In this document: positions 1-7,719 of the stretch, in pieces
How positions within the stretch are numbered: the stretch's first letter is position 1
Layout: every line of letters begins with the position of its first letter
Translations under genes and position numbers: made by a program
Notes under the pieces: model-generated
Told to the model about the DNA's origin: nothing
What the model saw: only the letters and a program-made list of their open reading frames with translations
The model's database searches: none
Source: Chitiniphilus eburneus
GTDB taxonomy: Bacteria; Pseudomonadota; Gammaproteobacteria; Burkholderiales; Chitinibacteraceae
Assembly: GCF_005048205.1 (NCBI RefSeq)
Contig: NZ_SUMF01000024.1
Location: 1-47,624, forward strand
Reading direction: 5' to 3'
DNA: 47,624 bases

Positions 1-820
1 GCATGTGGGCGATTTGTTCGACCAGCTCGGCATGAACCGGCATCCCGGGCCCCAGGGACAACGCAAGCAGCACGACGTCCGGCGTGGCGACGGGCACGGA
101 TTGCGCCGCCAGCGGCTGGGGCGGCGTACCGAGCAGCCCGGCCACTGTCTGTGGCGACGGTGCATCGTGCCCGGCATGGCGACCGCGCAGCCCCAGGGTC
201 AGTTGTCCCGCCTGTTGCGCCAGCGTCAGTGTCGCCACGGTGTCCAGCGGCACCGCCAGCACCGCCGAGCGGGCACGTTCCTGTGCGGCGCCGCCGCGCG
301 CTTCGGTCTGATCACGGTTGCCGAAGGCCAGCACGCGCAGGCCACTGGCGATGCGCAGGCTTTCGCTGCGCGCCACCTCGCGGTCGTTGCGTTCCACGGT
401 GAGGAATACATCCACCATGTCGCCGCGTTGCAGGCGGTTGCCCACCGCCTTGATCTCGTCCACCGAGATGGCCAGCGCGCGCTCGCCCGGCGCCAGTTCA
501 TCGGCCAGTGCGCTGGCGGAGAAATCGGCCTCGGCGGGCAGGGCCCCGGCGGCGATGGCGCGGGTGGGCGTGCGGCCGATCAGCGGCTCCAGCGTATCGA
601 AACCGTGTTCGTCGGGCCGTGCCGGGCGCCGGCGTAACTGGTCGGCGGCGATGGGCTGGCCGGCGGGCAATTCGCGTGCGGCCAGCACGATCTGGCGCAC
701 GGCGACGGGCTGCGCCGGAGGCTGGACCAGGTATCCCAGCCGCGTGCCGGCGACGAAGGTCACCAGCGCCAGCCCGACGGTGGCCAGTGCCCAGGCCGTG
801 CGATGCAGTTTGTTGGACAT
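1..820 (-). CDS. cpaB: CpaB/RcpC family Flp pilus assembly protein (3' end missing)
   Basis: The reading frame opens at the ATG whose complement is at 818-820 and stays open to the window edge (273 codons). A GAGGAG Shine-Dalgarno lies just upstream. The product starts MSNKLHRTAWALATVGLALV, one N-terminal membrane anchor. A SAF-like domain follows (about residues 45-110, with AARELPAGQPIAADQL) and then the RcpC/CpaB domain (ALAISVDEIKAVGNRLQRGD, VDVFLTVERN). In Tad systems CpaB is a periplasmic protein that helps assemble or gate the secretin channel. It lies 21 nt downstream of the TadE-like gene, so the two are probably co-transcribed. The C-terminus lies outside the window. Family assignment is confident; the symbol follows Caulobacter usage. 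Confidence 0.88.
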   Translation of the reverse strand, partial: MSNKLHRTAWALATVGLALVTFVAGTRLGYLVQPPAQPVAVRQIVLAARELPAGQPIAADQLRRRPARPDEHGFDTLEPLIGRTPTRAIAAGALPAEADFSASALADELAPGERALAISVDEIKAVGNRLQRGDMVDVFLTVERNDREVARSESLRIASGLRVLAFGNRDQTEARGGAAQERARSAVLAVPLDTVATLTLAQQAGQLTLGLRGRHAGHDAPSPQTVAGLLGTPPQPLAAQSVPVATPDVVLLALSLGPGMPVHAELVEQIAHM

Positions 821-841
821 GCGGGTGCTCTCCTCGCCGGT

Positions 842-1342
842 TCACAGCACGATGTCGTCCACCTGCACCGTCGCCGCGCTGCCCACGGTGGTGGGGTAGG
901 GCAGCATCAGCGCCGGCACGAGGGGGTTGGCGGCATAGGGATAGCGCAGCGTCACACGCAGGCATTCGGCCTGGGTGGGGCAGTTGGCGGTGACCTGTTC
1001 CACCTCCACTTCCAGCACCGCCGCCTGGGCATCGGACAGCCAGCCCAGCGCCTGGCGGGCGGTGGTTTCGGCGGCGCTGGCGCGGGTGACGCTGGCGGGG
1101 TAACGCAATGCGGCGCGAGCGCCTTCGGTGGCGGCGTGGGTCAGTTGTTGCTGTAACGCGAACAACAGGCTGTAAGCAATGATGGCGTAGGTGGCGGTCA
1201 ATAAAATAGGCAGCACCAATGCGAATTCCACCGCCATGGCGCCTTGCTGCCGATATACGGCAGTGGTTGGCGTGCCGACGATGGCACGGGCCCAGTCGCG
1301 GCAGATATACGGTTCATTTTCCAATGGCGATGCGGTACGCAT
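842..1342 (-). CDS. TadE-like pseudopilin of the Tad pilus
   Basis: 166 residues. The hallmark is YRQQGAMAVEFALVLPILL near residue 31, the prepilin-like hydrophobic segment of TadE/TadF proteins, with the Glu that follows the processing Gly. The rest is a short periplasmic domain with one Cys pair (NCPTQAEC). I chose the ATG at 1342 because GAGG sits 6 nt before it; an ATG two codons upstream (1348) is also possible. The gene lies between flp and cpaB, so it probably supplies a minor pilin of the same pilus. The 30 residues before the Gly are longer than the usual short leader, so the true start could differ. TadE versus TadF cannot be told apart here. Confidence 0.8.
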   Translation of the reverse strand: MRTASPLENEPYICRDWARAIVGTPTTAVYRQQGAMAVEFALVLPILLTATYAIIAYSLLFALQQQLTHAATEGARAALRYPASVTRASAAETTARQALGWLSDAQAAVLEVEVEQVTANCPTQAECLRVTLRYPYAANPLVPALMLPYPTTVGSAATVQVDDIVL

Positions 1343-1624
1343 TGTCATCCTCGCAATCGGCCCCATTGCGGGCCGCAATTGATGAGGTTGAATTGACCTG
1401 GCTTCCCGATTGAAAGCACTTTCAGCCCGGTCCTGCCCCATTTGCCGTGTTTAGCGCGCGCCAGTCCACCTGCCCGCGCCGTCTGCCGGTTCGCAGGGAC
1501 GGCGCCGCAGCAGCGGGGAAATTCACGCAAAATACGGGTAATGGCTGGGCTTTGGCGCGATCTGTGGCGAACCGGGCCGGGGGCGTGCGCGATGTGACGC
1601 GTGGCCTCCCTGCCGGGCCCGCAA

Positions 1625-1792
1625 TCAGGCGGAAAGCTCGGTCACGATATTGGTGAATATGGTGGCAATACCTTCGCGTAATTCGCCGAAGGAGGCAATC
1701 AATGCCACGGCAATCAGTGCCGCAATCAGTACGTATTCGATCACGCCGGCCCCGTTTTGCCTGGCGCGCGAAGGGAAGGATTTTGCAAACAT
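1625..1792 (-). CDS. flp: Flp family type IVb pilin
   Basis: A 55-residue prepilin: a short basic leader (MFAKSFPSRARQNG), then the Flp processing motif, Gly followed by AGVIEY, where the mature fifth and sixth residues are Glu and Tyr. A single hydrophobic helix follows (VLIAALIAVALIASF). Length and motif are typical of Flp1 major pilins. GGAGG stands 6 nt before the ATG; a longer in-frame extension to 1870 lacks such a site and is rejected. A TadV/CpaA prepilin peptidase would cleave it. It is the first gene of the visible Tad segment, 282 nt ahead of the TadE-like gene, and that spacer holds no convincing gene. Confidence 0.93.
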   Translation of the reverse strand: MFAKSFPSRARQNGAGVIEYVLIAALIAVALIASFGELREGIATIFTNIVTELSA

Positions 1793-2162
1793 TTCAATTC
1801 CTCCATTCAAGGTGGAATAAAGACGGTGGGTTACCGTTACTACTGCGTAGCATATGAAAAACCAAAGCAAACAACCCGGTCTGGACCTGGGTGGGGCTTT
1901 CCGATGGATGGACGATTTTTGTCAGTGAATAGGTAGGGATAGAGAAAGAAAAGATCAAATGATACGTGGATGGCGGTTTTTGCCGGGATAACCATGGATG
2001 AGCGGGGGCGCGGGTTACTGCCGTTCATCGCCATTGGCGGGGCAAGTTGGGGGGTGCAAGAAAAGTTGCCAACAGGGTGGGATAACGCGGGTGGGGGAGG
2101 CCCCAAATCGTCAGGCGCTGGTCGCGACAGTGGTTCAAGGAATATGAACGAGTTGTCGCGCC
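1793..2162. other. Intergenic region upstream of flp
   Basis: About 370 nt between the ppa terminator and flp without a supportable gene. It is visibly more AT-rich than its surroundings at 1850-1980, as expected for the promoter and leader of flp on the minus strand. I could not pick out a convincing promoter pair or a sigma-54 site. Confidence 0.4.
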
Positions 2163-2194
2163 AAAAAACAACGCCCCATCCAGGGGATGGGGCG
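2163..2194 (-). terminator. Rho-independent terminator of ppa
   Basis: A perfect 10-bp stem (2172-2181 with 2185-2194) closed by a 3-nt loop. On the minus strand it is followed by TTGTTTTTT (2163-2170). It starts 32 nt past the ppa stop codon. Confidence 0.9.
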
Positions 2195-2226
2195 TGACCG
2201 GATCAGGTGGGCGTGCGCCCGGCCGA

Positions 2227-2757
2227 TCAGGCTTTCTGGGCGCGCTCGTAGCTGCTGACGATCTCGGCCTCGGCGGCGGCCTTGTCGCCCCAGCCGGTGA
2301 CCTTCACCCACTTGCCTTTTTCCAGATCCTTGTAGTGCTCGAAATAGTGCCGGACCTGGGCCAGCAGCAGTTCCGGCAGGTCTTCCAGCTTCTGGATGTG
2401 CGCGTACATGGCGCAGACCTTTTCCACCGGCAGCGCAATCACCTTGGCGTCCTGGCCGGCTTCGTCTTCCATGCCCAGCACGCCGATGGCGCGGCACTTG
2501 ATGACCATGCCCGGGGCCAGCGGGAACGGGGTGTACACCAGCACGTCCACCGGATCGCCATCCAGCGACAGCGTGTGCGGCACGAAGCCGTAGTTCATCG
2601 GATAGGACATGGAGGTGCCGACGAAACGGTCGACCACGATGGCGCCGGATTCCTTGTCGAACTCGTACTTGATCGGCGGCGCATTGGCCGGGATTTCGAT
2701 GATGACGTTGAAATCGCTGGGCAGGTTCTTGCCGGCGGGGATCTTGCTGATGTCCAT
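2227..2757 (-). CDS. ppa: Inorganic pyrophosphatase (family I)
   Basis: 176 residues, the usual length for bacterial family I soluble pyrophosphatases, which hydrolyse PPi to two phosphates in the cytoplasm and pull biosynthetic reactions forward. Visible family marks are [16 protein letters not shown], the metal-binding signature DGDPVDVLV with its three Asp, and the C-terminal [10 protein letters not shown]. The start [10 protein letters not shown] is chosen because GAGGA lies 7 nt upstream and because homologues begin there; 15 more in-frame codons upstream are not conserved in style. The gene stands alone, with its own -10 box and terminator, and is divergent from the D-amino-acid locus. 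Confidence 0.97.
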   Translation of the reverse strand: MDISKIPAGKNLPSDFNVIIEIPANAPPIKYEFDKESGAIVVDRFVGTSMSYPMNYGFVPHTLSLDGDPVDVLVYTPFPLAPGMVIKCRAIGVLGMEDEAGQDAKVIALPVEKVCAMYAHIQKLEDLPELLLAQVRHYFEHYKDLEKGKWVKVTGWGDKAAAEAEIVSSYERAQKA

Positions 2758-2801
2758 GGGGCGTCCTCGGATTGACGTTCGTGAGTGGTTAGGCGGGCGC
2801 A

Positions 2802-2807
2802 ATTATA
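2802..2807 (-). promoter_or_regulatory. -10 box of the ppa promoter
   Basis: A perfect TATAAT on the minus strand, 44 nt before the ppa start codon. The -35 region 17-18 nt further upstream is a poor match (TTCTAC or TTTCTA), so the assignment rests on the -10 box and its position. Confidence 0.6.
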
Positions 2808-2935
2808 AGCGCGAAGCGCGATGCGTAGAAAACGGGGGAAACCGGAGGTCGGGGCGGCCCGGAAACCCGATGCCCAGCGGGGCGAATCGGTGCGGGGCAG
2901 GGGGGCAATGGCGGCGGGTTCGTTGTATTCGCGGC

Positions 2936-2967
2936 TTGCATCCGCCGCCTTTGGGAAAATAATTTTC
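2936..2967 (+). promoter_or_regulatory. Putative promoter and operator of the D-amino-acid locus
   Basis: TTGCAT (2936-2941), a 16-nt spacer and AATAAT (2958-2963) make a plausible sigma-70 promoter 30 nt ahead of the first gene. The -10 box lies inside an inverted repeat, GAAAATAATTTTC (2955-2967). A regulator bound there would block RNA polymerase. The obvious candidate is the RpiR-family protein encoded next but one; this pairing is inference. Confidence 0.45.
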
Positions 2968-2993
2968 ACAAAATGGTTTAGTGGAGATACGAT

Positions 2994-4298
2994 TTGACGA
3001 ATTTCTTCCATCGCCCGTTATCGCCAATGACCAGCCAGCATCTATTCCAGCAACCCCTCATCCCTCCTTGTGGCAAGGGCCTGGGCGGGTTCGCCGATGG
3101 CGCCACGCTGGGCGAGGTGCCAGCGCTGGGCTGGCGGGTGCTGGACGAAGACCTGAGCCTGCCGGTGGCGGTACTGGACGCGGCGCGCATCGCGCACAAC
3201 CTGCGCTGGATGCAGGACTTCATCGACCGCTACGGCGTGAAGCTGGCGCCGCACGGCAAGACCACCATGAGCCCGGCGCTGTTCCAGCGCCAACTGGATG
3301 CCGGCGCCTGGGGCATCACCCTCGCCACCGCGCCGCAGGTACAGGCCGCTTATCGCCACGGCGTGCGCCGAATATTGATGGCGAACCAACTGGTGGGGCG
3401 CGGCAACATGGCCATCGTGTCGCGGTTGCTGCGCGACGCCGATTTCACTTTTTATTGCGTGGTCGATTCGGCCGCCAACGTGGAACAACTGGGCGCGTTC
3501 TTCGCCGCGCAGGGCCAGCGGCTGAATGTGCTGATCGAGCTGGGCGTGACCGGCGGGCGCACCGGCGTGCGCGACCTGCCGCAGGAAGAAGCCGTGTTGC
3601 AGGCGCTGCATCGCTGGCCGCAGTCGCTGGCGCTGTGCGGTATCGAAGTCTACGAAGGCGTGCTCAAGGAGGCCGATGCCATCCGCGCCTTCCTGCGCCG
3701 CGCGGTGGAGCGGCTGAAGGCGCTGGCGCGGGGGGATGCATTCGCGCCCGGCCCGCTGCTGCTGTCCGGCGCCGGCTCGGCCTGGTTCGACGTAGTGGCC
3801 GAGGAGTTTTCCGGCATCGACCTCGGCCGGCCGCTGGAGGTGGTACTGCGTCCCGGCTGCTATCTCAGCCATGACGTAGGCATCTACCGCGCCGCCGAAA
3901 CGCGCATCCATGCCGGCAACCCGGTGGCGCGCGCGATGCAGACCAGCCTGCTGCCGGCCTTGCAGGTGTGGGCCTACGTGCAGTCGCTGCCCGAACCGGG
4001 GCTGGCCATCGTCGGCCTGGGCAAGCGCGACGCCGCATTCGACGCTGGCCTGCCGATGCCCGCCCTGCATTACCGCCCCGGGCGCGATACCGCCCCCCGC
4101 GCCGTGGTCGATTGGGCGCTGAGCGCAATGATGGACCAGCATGCCTTCATGCGGATCGACCCGGCCGACGACGTAGCGGTGGGCGACATGATCGCCTTCG
4201 ATATCTCCCACCCTTGCCTGACCTTCGACAAATGGCGGCAACTGGCGGTGATCGACGCCGACTACCGGGTGGTGGAACTGGTGGAGACGTTTTTCTGA
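2994..4298 (+). CDS. PLP-dependent D-serine dehydratase-like amino acid deaminase
   Basis: 434 residues of the alanine-racemase-fold III family (D-serine dehydratase, D-threonine aldolase, D-threo-3-hydroxyaspartate dehydratase). The PLP lysine is K89 in KLAPHGKTTMSP. The C-terminal metal-binding pair is H406 and C408 in ISHPCLTFDKW; His-x-Cys is the dehydratase form rather than the aldolase His-x-Asp. The likely reaction is dehydration and deamination of a D-hydroxyamino acid such as D-serine to pyruvate and ammonia; the exact substrate is unknown. I chose TTG at 2994 because GGAG lies 7 nt upstream. ATG at 3027 lacks a ribosome site, but it would remove 11 of about 45 poorly conserved leading residues. 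First gene of the locus. Confidence 0.85.
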   Translation: MTNFFHRPLSPMTSQHLFQQPLIPPCGKGLGGFADGATLGEVPALGWRVLDEDLSLPVAVLDAARIAHNLRWMQDFIDRYGVKLAPHGKTTMSPALFQRQLDAGAWGITLATAPQVQAAYRHGVRRILMANQLVGRGNMAIVSRLLRDADFTFYCVVDSAANVEQLGAFFAAQGQRLNVLIELGVTGGRTGVRDLPQEEAVLQALHRWPQSLALCGIEVYEGVLKEADAIRAFLRRAVERLKALARGDAFAPGPLLLSGAGSAWFDVVAEEFSGIDLGRPLEVVLRPGCYLSHDVGIYRAAETRIHAGNPVARAMQTSLLPALQVWAYVQSLPEPGLAIVGLGKRDAAFDAGLPMPALHYRPGRDTAPRAVVDWALSAMMDQHAFMRIDPADDVAVGDMIAFDISHPCLTFDKWRQLAVIDADYRVVELVETFF

Positions 4299-4321
4299 AC
4301 GACAACCTGATGAACCTACCC

Positions 4322-4435
4322 CTGTAGACACGGCGCCCACGGAGAACACAGAGAAAGACCGAAGGAAGGATCGGGTTGAGGTTTTCTCTGTGCCCTCTGT
4401 GCCCTCTGTGTGCTCAGTGCGCTTTGTGTCTACAG
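4322..4435. repeat. CTCTGTG palindromic element, copy A1
   Basis: A 114-nt imperfect palindrome framed by CTGTAGACAC and its exact inverse GTGTCTACAG. The left arm contains AGAACACAGAG, the right arm short-period copies of CTCTGTG. It fills the spacer between the dehydratase-like gene and the rpiR-type regulator and ends 21 nt before the regulator's ATG. Transcribed, it would fold into one long hairpin. Confidence 0.85.
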
Positions 4436-4456
4436 ATTTGTTTTTGCAGCCATCCC

Positions 4457-5329
4457 ATGCCCCATCACATCGACATCGTTTATCACATCCGCGCCAGCCG
4501 GGAACGGTTGTCGGCCACCGAGCGCAAGGTGGCCGATGCCATCCTGGACGACCTTGCCTTCGCCGCGTCCGCATCGATCGACCAGCTTGCCGGCAAGGCC
4601 GGGGTGAGCATCGCGACCATTTCGCGCTTTGCCCGCGCGGTGCAGTGCGCCGACGTGCGCGATCTGAAACTGAAGCTGGCGCAGGCCAGCGCGGTGGGCA
4701 CGCGCTTTCTTGCCGATGCGGCGCCGCCCGACGAAAGCTCGTTCTACGCACGCATCTGCGGCGAGATCGAAACCACGCTGCGGCGCAACCTGGCGCTGCT
4801 GCGCGAGGCGCAGTTCCAGCAGGCGGCCGCGCTGCTGGCGGATGCGCGGATGACCTACGTGTTCGGCATGGGCGGGGCATCCACCATGCTGGCGCAGGAA
4901 CTGCAATTTCGCGTGGTGCGGCTGGGCTATCCGGTCAGCGCCTATCACGACGCCGTACTGATGAAGCTGGTGGCCGCCACGCTGGACGAGCGCGATGTGG
5001 TGGTGATGCTGTCGCTGTCCGGCGCCACGCCGGAAATGCTCGCCGTCGCCGCGCTGGTACGGCAATACGGCGTGCGGCTGGTGGCGTTGACCGACCCCGA
5101 ATCGCCGCTGGCGGCGCAGGCCGACGTGGTGCTGCCGCTGAAGACCGACGAGACCGAGTTCATCTACAAACCATCCGCCGCGCGCTACGCGATGCTGATG
5201 GCGATGGATATCCTGGCCACGGAGCTGGCGCTGATCGACAAGGATCGCAGCAAGGAACTGCTGCGCCGCGCCAAGTTCGCCCTCGACGCACACCGCGACG
5301 GGCACGACCGCCTGCCGCTGGGGGATTGA
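4457..5329 (+). CDS. MurR/RpiR family transcriptional regulator
   Basis: 290 residues. The N-terminal HTH_6 domain spans about residues 1-77 (LSATERKVADAILDD; helix-turn-helix at IDQLAGKAGVSIATISRFAR). A SIS sugar-isomerase-fold domain spans about 125-255 (VFGMGGASTMLAQEL, VVMLSLSGATPEML). RpiR proteins sense phosphorylated sugars or sugar acids through the SIS domain, which fits the kinase encoded downstream. I start at ATG 4457, where family similarity begins. The frame stays open 27 codons further upstream, but only by reading through repeat A1, which gives a nonsense Cys/Leu/Pro run. The Shine-Dalgarno is weak, so translation may depend on the leader. Probably the local regulator. Confidence 0.92.
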   Translation: MPHHIDIVYHIRASRERLSATERKVADAILDDLAFAASASIDQLAGKAGVSIATISRFARAVQCADVRDLKLKLAQASAVGTRFLADAAPPDESSFYARICGEIETTLRRNLALLREAQFQQAAALLADARMTYVFGMGGASTMLAQELQFRVVRLGYPVSAYHDAVLMKLVAATLDERDVVVMLSLSGATPEMLAVAALVRQYGVRLVALTDPESPLAAQADVVLPLKTDETEFIYKPSAARYAMLMAMDILATELALIDKDRSKELLRRAKFALDAHRDGHDRLPLGD

Positions 5330-5382
5330 GATGGGCAGACACCGGGCGGGAGGAGAACGCGGACGGGGGCTGAAAAGCAAAT

Positions 5383-5489
5383 CTGTAGACACAGAGCGCG
5401 GGGAGAACACAGAGCACACAGAGAAAACCGCTTTTCCCCTCGTGGTTTCTCCGTGTTCTCTGTGCCCTCTATGAACTCTGTGTCTACAG
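5383..5489. repeat. CTCTGTG palindromic element, copy A2
   Basis: 107 nt, framed by CTGTAGACACAGAG and CTCTGTGTCTACAG. The inverted repeat continues outward into the flanks (GAAAAGCAAAT on the left, GTTTTGTTTTC on the right). The centre carries GAAAACCG and CTTTTC as an inner stem. It occupies the spacer before the D-aminoacylase gene, whose start is 46 nt away. Confidence 0.87.
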
Positions 5490-5534
5490 GTTTTGTTTTC
5501 TAACCATGGTCTGAGCCACTAACCGGAGCACGCT

Positions 5535-6989
5535 TTGGATTACGACCTGTTGATTCGCGACGCGCGGTTGATCGATGGCGGTGGTGGGCCGTCGCGCAAT
5601 GGCACGCTGGGCGTGCGCGGTGGGTTGATCGCCACGCTGGATGCACCGCCCGCCGCGCGCGCCGTCTGTGAGGTGGATGGGCGTGGTCTGGCGCTGGCGC
5701 CGGGGTTCATCGATGTGCATACCCACGACGACACGCAGGTGATCCGCGCGCCGCAGATGCTGCCCAAGCTGTCGCAGGGCGTGACCACGGTGATCGTCGG
5801 CAACTGCGGCATCAGCGCCAGCCCGGTGCGGCTGAAGGGCGATCCGCCCGACCCGATGAACCTGCTGGGCGACGCCGAGGCGTTTCGCTACCCGCGTTTC
5901 GCCGACTATCGCGCGGCGGTGGATGCGGCGCAGCCAGCGGTGAACGTGGCCGCGCTGGTAGGGCATACCGCCTTGCGCAACAACCATCTGGACCGGCTGG
6001 ACCGGACGGCGGACGGCGCGGAGATCGCCGCCATGCGCGCCGAACTGCGCGATGCGCTGGAACATGGCGCGCTGGGGCTGTCGAGTGGGCTGGCCTATGC
6101 CTCGGCGCTGGCGGCCGGGACCGACGAGGTGAAGGCGCTGGCGCTGGAACTGCACGCGCACGGCGCGCTGTACGCCACGCACCTGCGCACCGAATTCGAT
6201 GGCATCGTCGGCGCGCTGGACGAAGCGTTTGCCATTGGCCGCCACGCGCGTGCGCCGGTGGTGGTGTCGCACCTGAAATGCGCGGGCGCCGGCAACTGGG
6301 GGCGCAGCGGCGAAGTGCTGGCGCATCTGGAGCGCGCGGCGGCCCGGCAGCATGTGGGCTGCGACTGCTACCCCTACGCCGCCAGCTCCTCGACGCTGGA
6401 CCTGAAGCAGGTGACGGCCGACTTCACCATCGTCGTCACCTGGTCCACCCCGCATCCCGAAATGGCGGGGCGCACGCTGGCCGAGATCGCCGGCCTGTGG
6501 AGCATGGACCTGCTGAGCACCGCGCGCCGCCTGCAACCGGCTGGCGCGGTCTACCACGGCATGGATGAAAAGGACGTGCGGCGCATCCTGGCGCACCCGC
6601 TGACCATGGTCGGCTCCGACGGCCTGCCGGAAGACCCGCTGCCACATCCCCGGCTGTGGGGCGCGTTCCCGCGCGTGCTGGGCCATTACAGCCGCGACGC
6701 CGGCCTGTTCCCGCTGGAAACCGCCGTGCACAAGATGACCGGCCTGTCGGCGCAACGCTTCGGCCTGCGTGGACGCGGCCTGCTGCGCGAAGGGCATCGG
6801 GCCGACCTGACCCTGTTCGACCCGGCCACCGTGCGCGACGTTGCCAGCTTCGAACGCCCGGCACAGCCCGCCGCGGGCATCCTCGGCGTGTGGGTGAACG
6901 GCGTGGCGAGCTATCGCAACGGCGCGGCGACCGGCGAGCGGGCGGGGCGCTTTCTGCCGCGCGAGGCACTGAGTTGGGAAAACGCATGA
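5535..6989 (+). CDS. N-acyl-D-amino-acid deacylase (D-aminoacylase)
   Basis: 484 residues, matching the length of characterised D-aminoacylases of the amidohydrolase superfamily. Visible metal-site residues are H62 and H64 (IDVHTHDD), C91 (VGNCGIS, the Cys ligand particular to this family), H216 (ATHLRTE) and H246 (VVSHLKCAG); the catalytic acid is D362 (VGSDGLP). It hydrolyses N-acyl-D-amino acids to a carboxylate and a free D-amino acid in the cytoplasm, feeding the deaminase-like enzyme upstream. The start is TTG at 5535 with GGAG 6 nt upstream, the second TTG start in this locus; no in-frame ATG near the N-terminus would keep the first beta strand MDYDLLIRDARLIDG. Acyl and side-chain preference cannot be read from the sequence. 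Confidence 0.93.
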   Translation: MDYDLLIRDARLIDGGGGPSRNGTLGVRGGLIATLDAPPAARAVCEVDGRGLALAPGFIDVHTHDDTQVIRAPQMLPKLSQGVTTVIVGNCGISASPVRLKGDPPDPMNLLGDAEAFRYPRFADYRAAVDAAQPAVNVAALVGHTALRNNHLDRLDRTADGAEIAAMRAELRDALEHGALGLSSGLAYASALAAGTDEVKALALELHAHGALYATHLRTEFDGIVGALDEAFAIGRHARAPVVVSHLKCAGAGNWGRSGEVLAHLERAAARQHVGCDCYPYAASSSTLDLKQVTADFTIVVTWSTPHPEMAGRTLAEIAGLWSMDLLSTARRLQPAGAVYHGMDEKDVRRILAHPLTMVGSDGLPEDPLPHPRLWGAFPRVLGHYSRDAGLFPLETAVHKMTGLSAQRFGLRGRGLLREGHRADLTLFDPATVRDVASFERPAQPAAGILGVWVNGVASYRNGAATGERAGRFLPREALSWENA

Positions 6990-6990
6990 C

Positions 6991-7122
6991 GAGGGAAGGG
7001 GAACGGCTGGGAAGAGAGAAGGAAGGAAGAGGGAAGGGTAAAGTCAAAAGCAACCTCGCCCCGCTGGCAGGTTCTGGGTTTCACCCTTCTTCCTTCCCCT
7101 TCTCAGCCGTTCCCCTTTCCTC
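6991..7122. repeat. Purine/pyrimidine inverted repeat between D-aminoacylase and ridA-like genes
   Basis: A purine-rich left arm (6991-7014) pairs with a pyrimidine-rich right arm (7099-7122) at 22 of 24 positions. An inner GGAAGGAAG / CTTCCTTCC stem follows, then a loop around 7040-7083. The sequence is unrelated to the CTCTGTG elements, but the position (operon spacer) and size are the same. Confidence 0.8.
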
Positions 7123-7149
7123 ATCTCATTAATTTAAAAGGAGAAAAAC

Positions 7150-7554
7150 ATGAGCAGTAGCAATCCAGACATCCAGCGTTACGGCGTTGCCGGCGGCACC
7201 GGTACCGGCGGGCAGCACCTGCCATTCGCCCGCGCGGTGCAGGCCGACGGCTGGCTGTTCGTCTCCGGCCAGGTGCCGATGGTGAACGGCGAAGTGATCG
7301 AAGGCGGTATCGTCGCGCAGTCGCACCAGGCCATCCGCAACCTGCTGGCGATCCTGACCGAAGCCGGCTACGGCCCGGAGCACGTGGTGCGCTGCGGCGT
7401 ATGGCTGGACGATGCGCGCGACTTCATGTCGTTCAACCGCGTGTTCCAGGAATACTTCGGCGCCAATCCCCCGGCGCGTGCCTGCGTGGTATCGAGCATG
7501 GTGGTCGATTGCAAGGTGGAGATCGACTGCGTGGCGTATCGGAAGGGGGTTTGA
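7150..7554 (+). CDS. RidA family (YjgF/YER057c/UK114) imine deaminase
   Basis: 134 residues, the standard length. The family's key Arg is R110 in NPPARACV and the partner acid is E124 in KVEIDCVAY; QADGWLFVSGQVP is the typical beta strand. RidA trimers hydrolyse reactive enamine/imine intermediates such as 2-aminoacrylate, made when PLP enzymes dehydrate serine. That fits its place beside a D-serine-dehydratase-like enzyme. It could also act on imines from D-amino-acid oxidation. A strong AGGAG stands 7 nt before the ATG. It is flanked by inverted repeats on both sides. Confidence 0.92.
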   Translation: MSSSNPDIQRYGVAGGTGTGGQHLPFARAVQADGWLFVSGQVPMVNGEVIEGGIVAQSHQAIRNLLAILTEAGYGPEHVVRCGVWLDDARDFMSFNRVFQEYFGANPPARACVVSSMVVDCKVEIDCVAYRKGV

Positions 7555-7558
7555 AAGT

Positions 7559-7687
7559 CTGTAGACACAGAGAAGACATTGAGCACACAGAGCACAGCGG
7601 ATATCACTTCGTGAAAAGCGGGGTGTTTTTCTCTGCCTTCTCTGCCTTCTCTGCGTGCTCTGTGTTCTCCCCGTTCTGTGTCTACAG
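7559..7687. repeat. CTCTGTG palindromic element, copy A3
   Basis: 129 nt, with the same terminal CTGTAGACAC / GTGTCTACAG pair as A1 and A2. It begins 4 nt after the RidA-family stop codon and ends 32 nt before the kinase start. The left arm has repeated CACAGAG, the right arm CTGCCTTCTCTG-type repeats. Confidence 0.87.
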
Positions 7688-7719
7688 GTTTCTTTTTTTT
7701 ACCAATCGGATCAACAACC

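Noticed and set aside
4376-4456. N-terminal extension of the RpiR regulator
   Set aside because: The 27 extra codons are the translated arm of palindrome A1 (a Cys/Leu/Pro run) and are not part of the family.
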